From NCBI GenBank assembly GCA_947462335.1, contig OX381705.1:35425570-35489569 (forward strand): a DNA stretch of 64,000 nt, written 5' to 3'. This DNA comes from Harmothoe impar (lineage: Eukaryota; Annelida; Polychaeta; Phyllodocida; Polynoidae). This document shows positions 35,550-45,834 of this stretch, piece after piece. The notes beneath the pieces are model-generated. The model was not told the DNA's origin, ran no database searches, and saw only the letters and a list, made by a program, of their open reading frames with translations. Positions within the stretch are counted from its first letter, which is position 1, and every line of letters begins with the position of its first letter. The position numbers were made by a program, and so were the translations under genes.

Positions 35550-36922
35550 ATGCCTCCTAAGAGCAAGAAACAGGCTACGGTCGTCACAAGGTCCAAGAAA
35601 GGTGAAGGCTATCCCGAAAAAATCGAAGGGCCCCGCCGCTGCGCCAACTACCCCGGACGCCGTCCCGGCTGACCTCGTGGTGTTGACGCCTGTACAGGCT
35701 TTGACCGGTCACGTCGACAGGATTGACACCCGGCTCGGGCAACTAGAGGGTAACTCTGTAGACATTCTTAGATATGTTAAAATGATAGTTCCCCCGTAGA
35801 AGGTGGCTGCTGATGCCGCTGCTACTCAGCCATCAGCTGCGGCCAGCTCTACTGCCCAGGGGATCGGCTACATTTGCCGCCCCGCCTCCCGTCCAGACCG
35901 CCCCGCAGGCTGTTGTTGCTGGCCCCGATGTCACTGCCCCGCTGACCCTGCTCCAGCCTCAGCTGCGTCCTGCTGTCAACGCCGCTGTCACTACTGTCAC
36001 CTCCCCTGTCACAAGGTCGAAGCTGTATGACAGGCCCTCCGCAGCTCAGCTTGACAGTCCAACCCTTCACAACCTGTTTAGTGGGGTGGCTCCTGATGCT
36101 TACAACCAGCCTCAGCCCCTCCCTACCTCGTTTAATGACCAGCCTGACCCGGTCATATCTCACCAAGTCAACTACCTCCTCGACAACACTGCTAGACAGA
36201 TTCAGTCTATGAAAGGTAGGCCTACTCAGCCATTTGAATACGTTCAACGGGGCCCCACCCAAGTAAAGACGGCTTTAAACGTATAAGATGTGCCTGAATA
36301 CCTCTATGGATTGTTTAGGATGGTGAAAGATCCCCGTACCCCTGCATCTCACAAACCCCATGTTACTGCGCACATGTACCAGTTAATCTGTGACGCGAAA
36401 GAGTTTGATTGGCCACAAGTTCGAGGGTGGAGTGAGGACATACTGGCAAAGACAGCCACTGAGGAGTATAAGTGTGATCGTGATGCTGCTCAGATCCAGG
36501 CTCGCAAGTCGGAGCGCCCTAGGTCGGCGCTTGGCCTCAGGTACCAGAGTACACCTGAGTACCTCTTCGCTGCTACAGGGTTGGCTGCTACAGCTACCAC
36601 AGCTCGCTCCCGGCTCCCACAACAACAACAAGCTGCATCCAAGGTAAAGCGCCAGCGTGTAAAGGCCCCAGTAGGTAGGGCAGATGCTCCATGCAAGTCG
36701 TTCAATGCTCTTGAAGGATGTCAGTATCAGGAGGGTCATGTAGAGGCAGGCATATTCCAAGGCCACCACTGTGCATATTGTAGGAAGTATAAAAGTGCAA
36801 TTAACTTCCACCCCAAAGTGGAGTGTCGTAACAGGGTTAAACCACAAGACCAGCAGCAGCAGACTCAGTTCTACAACTCGTCCTTTCGCGGCCAGGCTGG
36901 GTACGACCGGACAGCCTATTAG
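35550..36922 (+). pseudogene. gag-like region of the DIRS/Ngaro element
   Basis: It begins at an ATG (35550) with a lysine-rich start (MPPKSKKQATVVTRSKK). It then shifts frame near 35600, passes a TAG at 35797 and shifts again near 35860. From about 35860 to 36922 one frame continues except for a TAA at 36284. An early segment (HVDRIDTRLGQLE) could be a coiled coil. The middle is alanine/proline/valine rich. The C-terminal part has a cysteine/histidine cluster (CKSFNALEGC, HHCAYCRKY, then H....C) of the kind found at the end of DIRS gag proteins, probably metal-binding. It ends at tandem stops TAGTAA (36920-36925). Confidence 0.72.
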
Positions 36923-37054
36923 TAAGCCTGTGTCTCTATGTACGACCCAACATGCAACTGGACAATCCCCTCGACTCCCTGATCAACCTAATGCCAAGCA
37001 ACGTCCAGGCATGAAGCGAGCCTGTGTTATTAGTCAGCCTAGCTCAGACGTTAA

Positions 37055-37130
37055 CCCCTTCCACGCGGTAAGCCAATATATTGCACAAAATTGCATTGAG
37101 TTACAAGAAACCCAGTGGTGAAGGGGTTAA
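37055..37130. mobile_element. 76-bp TTAA-flanked mini-MITE (piggyBac-like) inside pol
   Basis: TTAACCCCTTCCAC at 37051 and GTGGTGAAGGGGTTAA ending at 37130 are inverted ends, each including TTAA. Removing 76 bp leaves one TTAA. 76 is one more than a multiple of three, and the frames before (frame 3) and after (frame 1) the insert differ by exactly that shift. The coding repeat motif is continuous across the joined site. Confidence 0.85.
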
Positions 37131-37131
37131 A

Positions 37132-37295
37132 AGAGCAAGTTCAGTGTGTGAGCCTAGCTCAGGCTTAAAAAGAGTATGTGTTAGTAGTCAGCCGAGCTCA
37201 GGCTATAAAAGAGCCCTCCCTAGTGATGAGCCTAGCTCAGGCAGTAAACGAGCTTGTGTTATCAGTGAGCCTAGCTCAGGCTTAAAAGGAGTAAA
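37132..37295 (+). repeat. 39-bp coding tandem repeat in pol
   Basis: Copies built on GAGCCTAGCTCAGGC, then TAAAAAGAG, encode about 13 residues each with PSSG and KRA/KRV. One further copy lies before the insertion (about 37013-37050). Differences between copies are mostly substitutions and keep the frame. Confidence 0.85.
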
Positions 37296-38349
37296 TTGTG
37301 CCAACACTGGAATCTCAACCCAGGAGGGGCTCGAGCTCTATGAACGCAGAGTCAAGCTTAGAGCTACTGCTAAAGACCCCCCTCCTAAGCTCGCATATAC
37401 CGACCAAGACTTTGTACCACGTCAAGCCTATATGAAGCAGCACGGTACACTCTCCAGTCATAAACCACCCACCACCGCCACTATTGCTGCACGTCTACAG
37501 GACCTAGCCAACACAACTGTGAGCCCTGCGCAGCATGGTGGTCAGCATGGTAGTGAGTATGGCCGTAACTTAAAGACCACATCATGTGACACTTCACTCC
37601 ATGCAGAGTACAGCAGCCTACATCTACCTGATGAAGTGAAGGACAATTCAATGGTATATGCTGTGCTCGACAAAGACATACCATGGGTGGCCGACACAGT
37701 GTGCTCGGTGCCCCTGGGCCCTACCCCCAAGGAGTTTGCCCCCACCTGTATGTCATACTGGCCAGCTCTACAGCCTGCACAGTGGGCACAGTTCCCACAG
37801 TATGCTATGCTCTACTCAGCAGTTAGCAGGACGGGACCCCCTAACCATTTAGGAGCCCGCCTACAAGTCCCATCTGCTCTAAACCTTGATGCCTGGGACA
37901 GCCTGCTGTCTGACTACCACAACAAGAAGCTCTGTGATTACTTGAGGTATGGATTCCTTGTTGGCTATACTGCTAATGCCCCACCAGCCTCAGTCGAAAA
38001 GAATCACTCCTCTGCACTTGAATACCCAGACCATGTCAGGGTGTTCATAACTGAAGAGCTTAGCCTAGGTGGTCTCCTCGGCCCATTCAAGGACATGCCA
38101 TTTAAGCCTTGGACCCACCTGGCCCCCATAATGACTAGGCCTAAGAAGGAGTCTACAGCCCGCAGAGTGATACTTGACTTATCATACCCAGAAGGCGCGG
38201 GCGTTAATGGAGGTATAACGAAGAATTGCCTCGAAGGCAAGCATCACACATATACCCTCCCCTCTGTACAAGACCTGAATGATTATGTGACTCGGCTAGG
38301 ACCCTTGACCTACTTATGGAAGGTGGATTTGGCAAGGGCCTACATGTAG

Positions 38350-39108
38350 CTGAGGATAGACCCTGGCGACCTACCCCTCCTAGGCCTAAGATTTGATGGC
38401 ATGTGTTTCCTAGAACTGTCACCATCTTTCGGTTGTCGTCTGTCTGGCAGCGCATGTCAGAGAACAACGAACGCGGTCGTCTACCTAATGAGGTCAGCTG
38501 GACACTGGTGTATCGCATACCTAGACGACTTCTGTGGTGCTGCAGATAACTATGAGGACGCTCAGAAATCATACAACCACTTCCTCGCGCTAGCAGCCCA
38601 GCTCAGCCTTCAACTCGCCCATGAAAAGTGCCTTCCCCCAACCAGAGTCATAGAGTGGCTCGGGTTCAGCATAGACACTGTTGGCATGACTGTATCGGTT
38701 CCAAAGCTCAAGCTGAACGAGGTACTCGCTGAATGCTCCAAGTGGCTAGGCATTAAAACAGCTACAAAGAAGGGCGTGCAGTCTCTAGCAGGAAAACTAG
38801 TACACGTGGCCAAGTGTATACCACATGCCCGTCGATTTATATCAAGAATACTGGACACACTCAGAAATGTACGACAAGGTGAGAACGTCCAGGTTAGCCT
38901 CGCCTTTAGAGCAGACTTAAAATGGTTCACCCTCTATGCCCAGCAGTCTAATGGAGTCCACCTGTTGGACCCAGACTGTGAGGAGTTCCATGTCACATGT
39001 GATTCATCTGACTCTGCAGGAGGCGGCCATACACTGAATACTACTCTCTGCAGTATGACAAGGCACACCAGAAGAAATACCCGCATAAACACCAACGTAA
39101 AGCGGTAA
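38350..39108 (+). pseudogene. Reverse transcriptase, C-terminal part
   Basis: It continues in the same frame after the TAG. LRIDPGDLPLLGLRFDG follows, then SPSFGCRLSGSACQR (motif B position) and CIAYLDDFCGA with the YxDD-type catalytic motif C. Downstream is the DIRS-style connection region (KCLPPTRVIEWLGFSIDT, KKGVQSLAGKLVHVAKCI) and the beginning of RNase H (FHVTCDSSDSAGGG). The frame is lost near 39050. Confidence 0.9.
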
Positions 39109-39446
39109 ATCTCCTGATTGCTTACAGATCTCTCAAACCAAGATGCACTACAGGCTTAAAGATTGTCATCCACACGAATAATCTGTCGTCCAAGTATGCC
39201 CTCCAGACAGGCAGGACAAAAGACCCTGTATTAGCTGCCTGTGCAAGGCAGGTATGGCTGGAGGCAGCTGTCAGTGATCACATTGTGAAGATCAGACACA
39301 AAACTGGAAGAGACATCCCACTGGCTGATGCCCTCAGCAGGTTGTCTGAGCCATCAAGGAGGCGCTTCACCCTCGAACAGGTGGCCAATAGAAACATGAA
39401 GAAAGTAGAACCAGCCCTCCCATGCCCTTTCTTTGATAGAATATGA
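39050..39446 (+). pseudogene. RNase H domain of pol, shifted frame
   Basis: In the next frame the text continues with ALQTGRTKDPVLAACARQVW and HKTGRDIPLADALSRLSEP, which are the C-terminal half of a retroelement RNase H. The position that is normally T-D-N reads T-N-N here, so a catalytic aspartate seems lost. The segment ends with a TGA at 39444-39446, about 15 bp before the recombinase frame opens. The shift relative to the reverse transcriptase is an indel near 39050. Confidence 0.8.
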
Positions 39447-39462
39447 ACAAACTTTATTATAA

Positions 39463-39756
39463 ATGTGTCACCTATTCTCCTTCTCCCTGACAGGCACACC
39501 CCTTGGCAATCAGGCGATAGCCTCCTATGCTGCAGCTGTCACAGATAGGACTGCTAAGAACAAGCACGCCATGGCAAGGATGTATCTGACGTTTGCACTT
39601 ACATACTCAGTTAGAATTCTAGCCCCTTCTTTACCTGACTGCTGCCTATACCAGCAGTATCTGGCCAACTCTCTCACATCACCAGCTTCCAGAAGAAACT
39701 ATACTTCAGATGCAAAGACATGGATAGAGGAGAGGGGGGTGATGGAAAGGCTATGA
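39463..39756 (+). pseudogene. Tyrosine recombinase, N-terminal SAM-like domain
   Basis: After GTPLGNQAIASY the segment AKNKHAMARMYLTFALTYSV and later TSPASRRNYTSDAKTWIEE matches the helical core-binding domain of phage-type recombinases as seen in DIRS/Ngaro elements. It ends at a TGA (39754). The homologous text continues in another frame from about 39750, so a frameshift separates it from the catalytic half. Confidence 0.7.
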
Positions 39757-40448
39757 GGTCTATGGAAGCAGACTATGTGGCGAAAGGTGCAGTCAGGCTA
39801 CACCCGCACATACCTAACCCAGCTCCACCACTCATGCCTGCCGACCTCATATCAGCATGCTGGTACTTAGACATGGCAGAATCTGGACATGTCATAGAGG
39901 AAGCATTGTGCGTCGGCTACTTTGCTTTTCTTCGTTCATCCAATCTTCTCACACCAAGTGCCCTCATGTGGGGCGGTCCTCATACACTCCACAAGGAGGA
40001 TATTATCAGCCACTCGACAGGCCTATATGTGGTCGTCAATTCATCAAAGACTATAAAGCCTAGTCAGACCCCAACGGTACTAGCTCTTCCACGTATTCAA
40101 GGCTCACCTGCATGCCCAGCAGCGGCATGGGACAGGTATGCAGCCAACACACACATAGTACCGGGTAGCCCAGCATTCACTCTGAAAGACGGTTCCCCAC
40201 TCACACCTGCATAGCTGGTCTCTGTACTCCAGGCTGCACTGGCACACTCTGGCTGCCCATACGCCCATGATATACGTTCCCGCTCACTAAGGAGAGGGGG
40301 CATAATGGCTGCTGTGTCAGCAGGATGTGATATAAACGATGTCGCTGCCCATGGTACATGGTCAACACCTTCAGGCCTACGACCAAACCTATCTACACAG
40401 TCCTCACACAAGGTAGCCAATGCTATGGCTACCCTATTTGCACCTTAA
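39750..40448 (+). pseudogene. Tyrosine recombinase, catalytic domain
   Basis: EEALCVGYFAFLRSSNLLTP carries the first catalytic arginine. NSSKTIKPSQTPTV fits the lysine-bearing hairpin. A TAG at 40212 interrupts, and the same frame continues with DIRSRSLRRGG (box II arginine, but the usual histidine three residues before it is arginine) and AAHGTWSTPSGLRPNL (the H/W position is kept, while the nucleophilic tyrosine expected shortly after is not seen). The frame closes with TAA at 40446. Family assignment is firm, but activity is very unlikely. Confidence 0.85.
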
Positions 40449-40624
40449 AACAAAAGGACTGACATACATATACCTACACCGAACATAAAAGGTTTACTAC
40501 ACCTACCGTATACTCTATAAATGTACTACATTGTTTAACATATTTTAAATTCCAATCAGGAATAAAAAGTTCCACAGTATTATAAGTGAATGACTTTGTT
40601 AAATCATTATGGCATTGAAGCACA

Positions 40625-41580
40625 CACAGCCTTATCCCTCAAACAGCATTAACCCTCAAACAGCCTTACCCCACAAACACCCTCACATGTACATTACACA
40701 TATCCACTACATGAATATAGCGTTTGAGGGATGAGGGGAAGTTCATATATTAGGGAAGTAAGGTATATTGGACCACTATATAGCGTTTGAGGGATAAGGG
40801 CAAGTTGGTTATAGCAGTACATTCTCTGATAGTGAACCTGTCCTTATCCCTCAAATGCCATATAGTTGACCAGTATACCTATATAGTTGACCAGTATACC
40901 TAATTGCCCTAGAATATCAGTACAGAATAAAGTAGGGTAGCTAGCTAGGTATATAAGATACCTTTTGAGGGATATGGGCAGCTTGCTAAGTTAATAAGGC
41001 AGTTAGGTATACTGGTCAATTATACAGCGTTTGAGGAATAAGGGCAGGTCAACATCTTAGGGTAGTCATATTATGTATATCAGCTCACTATACATTTTGT
41101 ATATAGCATTGGCAGGATAAGGGTAGTTGGCTATAGCAGTACATTATCTGATAGTGAACCTGTCCTTATCCCTCAAATGCTATAGTTGACCAGTATACAT
41201 ATTTGCCCTAGAATATCAACCTGTCCTATATCCCTCAAACGCTAGATAGTGATCTAATATACCTAACTGCCCTAGTGTATTGACTTGCCCTTATCCCTCA
41301 AACACTATTCAAGGTGAGGTATACCCAACTGCCCTCAAATATGACCTTATACCCTCATCCCTCAAACACTGTATGTTGGATATGTGTAGTGTACATGTGA
41401 GGGTGTTTGTGGGATATGACCGCTTGTGGGATATAAAAGCCGTTTGGGGAATAAGGCTGTTTGTGCTTTAATGACACATTTGAGGGATAGTGACCCGTGG
41501 TGTGCCCTTATCCCATAAACAGATACTCGTTTTAGGGTTAAGGGCTCGTTTGAGAGATGAGGCCCCAAAGGGGTACATGT
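40625..41580. repeat. Left outer array of the palindrome: GTTTGAGGGATAAGGGC in both orientations
   Basis: The motif GCGTTTGAGGGATAAGGG and its inverse CCTTATCCCTCAAACGC occur about 15 times. Blocks alternate in orientation and linkers such as ATAGTTGACCAGTATACCTA are also repeated. The array can fold on itself, and with the related arrays on the right it makes up the outer part of the palindrome. Confidence 0.88.
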
Positions 41581-42420
41581 GAGGTAGTCTGGAAGCCGGA
41601 GGGGGGGGACGTCGTTTCGTCTGTTAAAGTTTTTTTCTCTGCTGATTATGCATCTATAGGGTCTAGGTGAAAATATCCAGGTGGATGTGGAGCTCTCACC
41701 CTTGAGCAATTTGAGAAATCCAAGATGGCTGCCGAAAATTGCTGAAAACTGAAAAAATGTCTATCTTTGCTTCTAATCAACTTAGAGACTCAAATAAAAG
41801 GTCAAAAAGTACATTTCTGTGCCCAAGGAATCCAATCCAGCTAATCTCAAAGAGCCATGTGGCAGCCATTTTTAATTTTTAATGAGATTACCATTCCAAA
41901 GTGGTAAAATCGGAGCCGAAACTGGGTCTACCAGTATTTAATCAAGATAAATTCACAATTTCAAATTCAGGAAGGATATACTCCTAACTGGCTAGGGACT
42001 CCAAATAATTAACCCTTTGTGGGCGAGCATCAACTATAGTTGATGCCATGGCAGGGCGAGCATCGACTATAGTTGATTCCATGGCAGGACGAGCATCGAC
42101 TATAGTCGTCATAACTCTTTGGGATTCAACAAAGCCTCGCCTTTAGAGCAAATTCCTGCTAAAACTCTCGCCTCCACAGTTGGCTCTACCAACTTTTGGT
42201 CGTTCCTAAAGGGTTAATAAAGAATAATCTGTACATGTATTGTGGCCATTGTTAATTTTTTAGAAATCACCATGAAAGCCAATTCAAAATTGGTTCACAA
42301 TGGTAAATTCAGGATTAAAGATTCAGTGAATCCTGTATTACCTGACTTTACAAAAGTAACTGTAGGACAATGGTCACACTTAGTACTATTATGGCAGACA
42401 TATTGTATTCCATGCTGTCA
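41580..42420. repeat. Left arm of the palindrome
   Basis: It contains GATTATGCATCTATAGGGTC, GAGCTCTCACCCTTGAGCAA, ATCCAAGATGGCTGCC and GGTCTACCAGTAT, each found in reverse in the right arm. The piggyBac-like MITE at 42009-42217 interrupts only this arm. Confidence 0.93.
42009..42217. mobile_element. TTAA-flanked MITE (piggyBac-like), 205 bp plus duplicated TTAA
   Basis: It starts TTAACCCTTTGTGGGCG and ends CCTAAAGGGTTAA. Inside are three copies of a ~36-bp unit around GAGCATC.ACTATAGT(T/C)G. The right arm of the palindrome carries the uninterrupted site with a single TTAA (44675-44678), which proves insertion into an existing arm and defines the TTAA duplication. Confidence 0.94.
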
Positions 42421-42439
42421 TTTTGCCTAGTGTAGTAAT

Positions 42440-42560
42440 TACTACAGCCATCTTTGGTATAGGGGAAGATGATCTAGTCGTCCCTGGTATAGGGGAAAAT
42501 TATCAAGTCATCCCTGTTATAGGGGAAGATGGTCTAGTCATCCCTGGTACAGGGGGAGGA
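42440..42560. repeat. 30-bp tandem repeat, about 4 copies
   Basis: The unit is CCCTGGTATAGGGGAAGATG followed by ATCTAGTCAT, in the loop of the palindrome. Confidence 0.88.
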
Positions 42561-42689
42561 ATTGTCCTTGGTACCAGCAAAGATGTTTTCAGAGCTAGTG
42601 GGAATTCACTAATGCCAGGGTATGCATACCCAGAGCCGACATTATATTTCCAGGACTAGAGGGGGTGATAGAGTCAGTAGAGGTGTTCA

Positions 42690-43736
42690 CAGAATCAGCA
42701 AGGATGCACCCGCAGCCACCTAAGGTGCCATCACAATCTGCAGAGGTCCTAGAGCCACCAGAAGGGTCCCTAGAGCCGCTGGAAGGGATCCCCAGAGCCG
42801 CTGAGGGGCCACACAGCCGCTGGGAGCGTCCCGAGAGCAGCTGAAGCGGTCCCCTGAGTCACTAAAGCGGACGCCAGAGTCACTAAAAGGAACCCAAAGC
42901 CTCTGGGAGGGTCCCCAGAGCCTCTGGAAGGGTCCACAGAGTCACTGAAGGGATGCCCAGAGTCACTGAAGGGGTCTACAGAGTCACTGAAGGCGTCCCC
43001 AGTGACACTGAAGGGGTCCCTAGAGCAACTGAAGGCGTCCCCAGAGCTACTAGAAGGGTCCACAGAGCCGCTGGGAGGGTCCAGAGCCGCTGGGAGGGTC
43101 CCCCGAGCAGCTGAAGGGGTCCCCAGAGTCAGTAAAGGTGCCCCCAGAACTGCTTGGAGGGTCCCAAAAGCCACTTGGAGGGTGCCAAGAGCCACGGAAG
43201 GGGTCCCAAGAGCAAATTTAATGGTCCCCAGAGCTGCTGAAAGGGCCGCTAGAGCTGCTGAAGGGGTCCCCAGAGTCAATGAAGGGGTCCCCAGGCTGCT
43301 AGGAGGGGCCCCAGTGCCGCTGAGAGGGTCCCCAGACCCGATGGGAGGGCCCCAACACCAACTTGGAGGGTCCCTTGAGCTGCTGAAAGGGACGCCAGAG
43401 TCACTGAAGGGGTCTCCAGAGCTAAACAGAGTCACTGAAGGGCTCCCTAGAGTCACTGAAGGGGTTCACTGAGCTGCTGAAGGGGCCCCAAGAGTCAGTG
43501 AGGGCTACTGGAAGAGTCCAAAGAGTTGCTGGAAGGGTCCAAAGAGCTGCATGGAGGGTCCTGAGAGCCACTTGGATGGTCCCCAGAGCCACTGAAGGGG
43601 TACACAGAGCTACTGGAAGAGTCCAAAGTGCCGCTGGAAGGGTCTACAAAGCCACTGAAGTGGTCCCTAGAGTCAGGGAAGGGGTCCACAGAGCTGTTGG
43701 AAGGGTCCCCAGAGCCACTGGAGGGGTCCCCATGCA
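42690..43736. repeat. 21-bp degenerate minisatellite, about 48 copies
   Basis: Units such as CCCCAGAGTCACTGAAGGGGT alternate with CCCAGAGCCGCTGGGAGGGTC. 21 equals seven codons, and open frames of up to 228 codons exist on the minus strand (SGDPFSD-like heptads) and 156 on the plus strand. Their composition is purely that of the repeat, and no start context or splice support is seen, so they are not called as genes. Confidence 0.93.
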
Positions 43737-43889
43737 ACCAAGTTTTATTACAATACCTACTCCCACCATAAGAAGTTCAAGGGCTCTTAGGGGCAATGCT
43801 CATGTAGTTAGCTGCTATACCTGCTAGCTAGGCAACAGCCATAATGTTGCTTTATCTACCTCACACCACAGAGTAACCTGGATCCAAGG

Positions 43890-44352
43890 TTGCTTAGTTG
43901 TTGCCATGCTTGTTGATAATGAACCTCAGGACCATTGAAATGTGTGTTGTTAGGGGGATAAACGATTGCTAGGCAACCAGCTGTATTAGCACCAAACCAA
44001 TAGAACCATTGAATTCCTTGGGCCCAGTTTAGGGCCGGGGGGGGGGGTATGATTATAATCAACCTTAGGACCATGGAAATGTGTTGCTAGGCAGATAAAC
44101 AATTAGAATAGCTGTTGCTGAGCAACTAGCTGTCTAGCAACAAACAAGTAGAACCATTGAATTCCTTGGGTCCAATTTAAGGGAGGGGGGGGGGGGGTAG
44201 GTATGATTATAATCAACCTCAGGACCATGGAAAACTGTGTTGCTAGGCAGATAAACAATTAGAACAGTTGTTGCTAAGCAGCCAGCTATATTAGCAACAA
44301 ACCAATAAAATCATTGAATTCCTTGGGTCCAATTTAGGGGGGGGGGGGTAAG
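43890..44352. repeat. ~150-bp tandem repeat, three copies
   Basis: GAACCATTGAATTCCTTGGG recurs at about 44002, 44151 and (slightly changed) 44310. Between are GCTAGGCA.ATAAACAATTAG and G-runs of 10-14 bases. It lies in the loop of the palindrome. Confidence 0.9.
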
Positions 44353-44494
44353 CAGTGTTAAAACAGTATTCTAAGCCATATCTAGGTCCTGGGAGAAGGA
44401 ATTCTGATATGTTGGCAGCCATCTTAGATTTTGGCGGCCATCTTGGATCGTTCACAACTTTATTTTTTTACACACACCATATCTGCTACTGGCT

Positions 44495-45110
44495 CTCCAA
44501 TGCTGCAGCACTAATAGTATGTGTGACCATTGTCCTGCAGTTACTTTTACTGAGTGCAAAGTCGGGTAGCATAGGATTCACTAAATCCTATGATCCTGAA
44601 TTTATCATTGTGAACCAATTATGAATTGATTTTCATGGTGATTTCACAATGGCCATCATACAGATTATTCTTTATTAATAATTTGGAGTTCCTAGCCACA
44701 GGAGTATATCCTTTCTGAATTTGAAATTGTGTATTTATCTTGATTAGATACTGGTAGACCCAGTTCGGGCTCCGTTGTTACCACTTTGGAAGGGTAATTT
44801 CATTAAAAATTAAAAATGGCTGCCACATAGCTCTTTGGAATTAGCTGGATTGGATTCCTTGGCCTCAGAAATGTACCTTTTGACCTTTTATTTGAGTCTC
44901 TTAGTTGATTAGAAGCAAAGATAAACACTTTTCCAGTTTTCAGCAACGTTCAGGCGGCCATCTTGGATTTCTCAAATTGCTCAAGGGTGAGAGCTCCACA
45001 TCCACCTGCATATTTTCACCTAGACCCTATAGATGCATAATCAGCAGAGAAAAAAACTTAAACAGACAAAACGAGGTTGGGTCCTGACAGTGCTGTCGGC
45101 TTCTAGACTA
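44495..45110. repeat. Right arm of the palindrome
   Basis: The reverse complement of the left arm without the MITE. The empty TTAA site is at 44675-44678. Confidence 0.93.
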
Positions 45111-45300
45111 AGGCCCCTATCCCTGAAACGGCTCCTATTCCTCAAAATTGGCTGGTTTGAGATATAGGGACCAGGTGAAGTCCTTATCTGCTAAACGGTC
45201 CCTATCTCTCAAAATGGTTTGAAACATAGGGCCTATGTGAAGACCCTAAGTCACAAATATCTTTGGTGTGTCCCTATCCCTCAAAAGCCACTATCCCTCA
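45110..45300. repeat. Right outer array, part 1
   Basis: Repeats of CCCTATC(C/T)CTCAAA with linkers, matching in kind but not in exact order the left outer array. Confidence 0.75.
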
Positions 45301-45633
45301 AAAATATCTTGATTATTATAGTATTATTATAGACATCAGATGAAGTCTGCATGTGGTAAATAGTCCCTTTATTGTTTGAAACAAAACCTATGTGAAGTCT
45401 CCAAATCTCAGAATGCTGCATTCCAAATGTTCTAACTATGTAAACATTACCATATCTCAATGATGATGATGATGAGGTATAAAAAGAAGAGGTTGGTTTG
45501 CTGGACATAATCTGTAAAACTAGGCATGGCAGGGGAGATTTCCTTTGCTATGTTGCTATATTTTCACAAGCCTCCCTGTTAATTGATAATAGATTACCAT
45601 TCCCTAGTAGAATATATTTTGGTAGATATGTGA

Positions 45634-45834
45634 CTGCAGATGGGTCAAAAGCGACCTGGCGACCTGGGCCGTTTTGGAGGCGACTTTCGACCTAAAGCAA
45701 TAATAAAAACGACCTAGTGACTTTTGGTCAAAAATGACTATAGGATAAAGGGTCCAAAAAAGCGACTTTGTGACCTGAGCCCCTTAATTTCAGCGACTTT
45801 CCGACTTTAGGGGGGGACCCATCTGCACCCCCAG
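45634..45834. mobile_element. 201-bp hAT-like MITE with 8-bp target-site duplication
   Basis: ATATGTGA occurs immediately before (45626-45633) and after (45835-45842) the element. The ends carry TGCAGATGGGTC in inverted orientation (right end reversed: CTGGGGGTGCAGATGGGTC; the left end lacks GGGGG). The interior repeats GCGACTTTCGACCT and relatives. 8-bp duplications are typical of hAT elements. Confidence 0.85.

Larger units (their letters stand above)
36925..38349 (+). pseudogene. N-terminal pol region with coding repeats and start of reverse transcriptase
   Basis: The reading frame overlaps or follows gag in another frame. It is thrown out by the 76-bp insertion at 37055-37130 and resumes after it. 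At least five repeats of about 13 codons (KRACVISEPSSG-like) precede a spacer. From about 37900 the usual DIRS-type lead-in is seen (LCDYLRYGFLVGY, NHSSALEYPDHV), then TRPKKESTARRVILDLS, TLPSVQDLNDYV and the motif A segment KVDLARAYM, where a TAG (38347) interrupts. Confidence 0.85.
35540..40450 (+). mobile_element. Decayed tyrosine-recombinase retrotransposon (DIRS/Ngaro type)
   Basis: The order is gag-like region, reverse transcriptase, RNase H and tyrosine recombinase on the plus strand. The presence of a YLDD reverse transcriptase together with a recombinase carrying the R..RRG motif, and the absence of an integrase or endonuclease, defines the YR-retrotransposons (established knowledge). 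Recombinase directly downstream of RNase H, with no methyltransferase segment recognised, is closer to Ngaro/PAT layout than to classical DIRS. The terminal inverted or split direct repeats expected of the group were not identified, so the outer limits are those of the coding region. The copy is broken by frameshifts, in-frame stops and an insertion. Confidence 0.9.

Noticed and set aside
35797..40214. Alternative genetic code with TAG/TAA read as glutamine
   Set aside because: The element also has frameshifts and lost catalytic residues, and the RPTP-like exons show no such codons. Ordinary decay explains it.
40625..41580. CRISPR array
   Set aside because: The repeats occur in both orientations with irregular spacing and the DNA is clearly animal nuclear.
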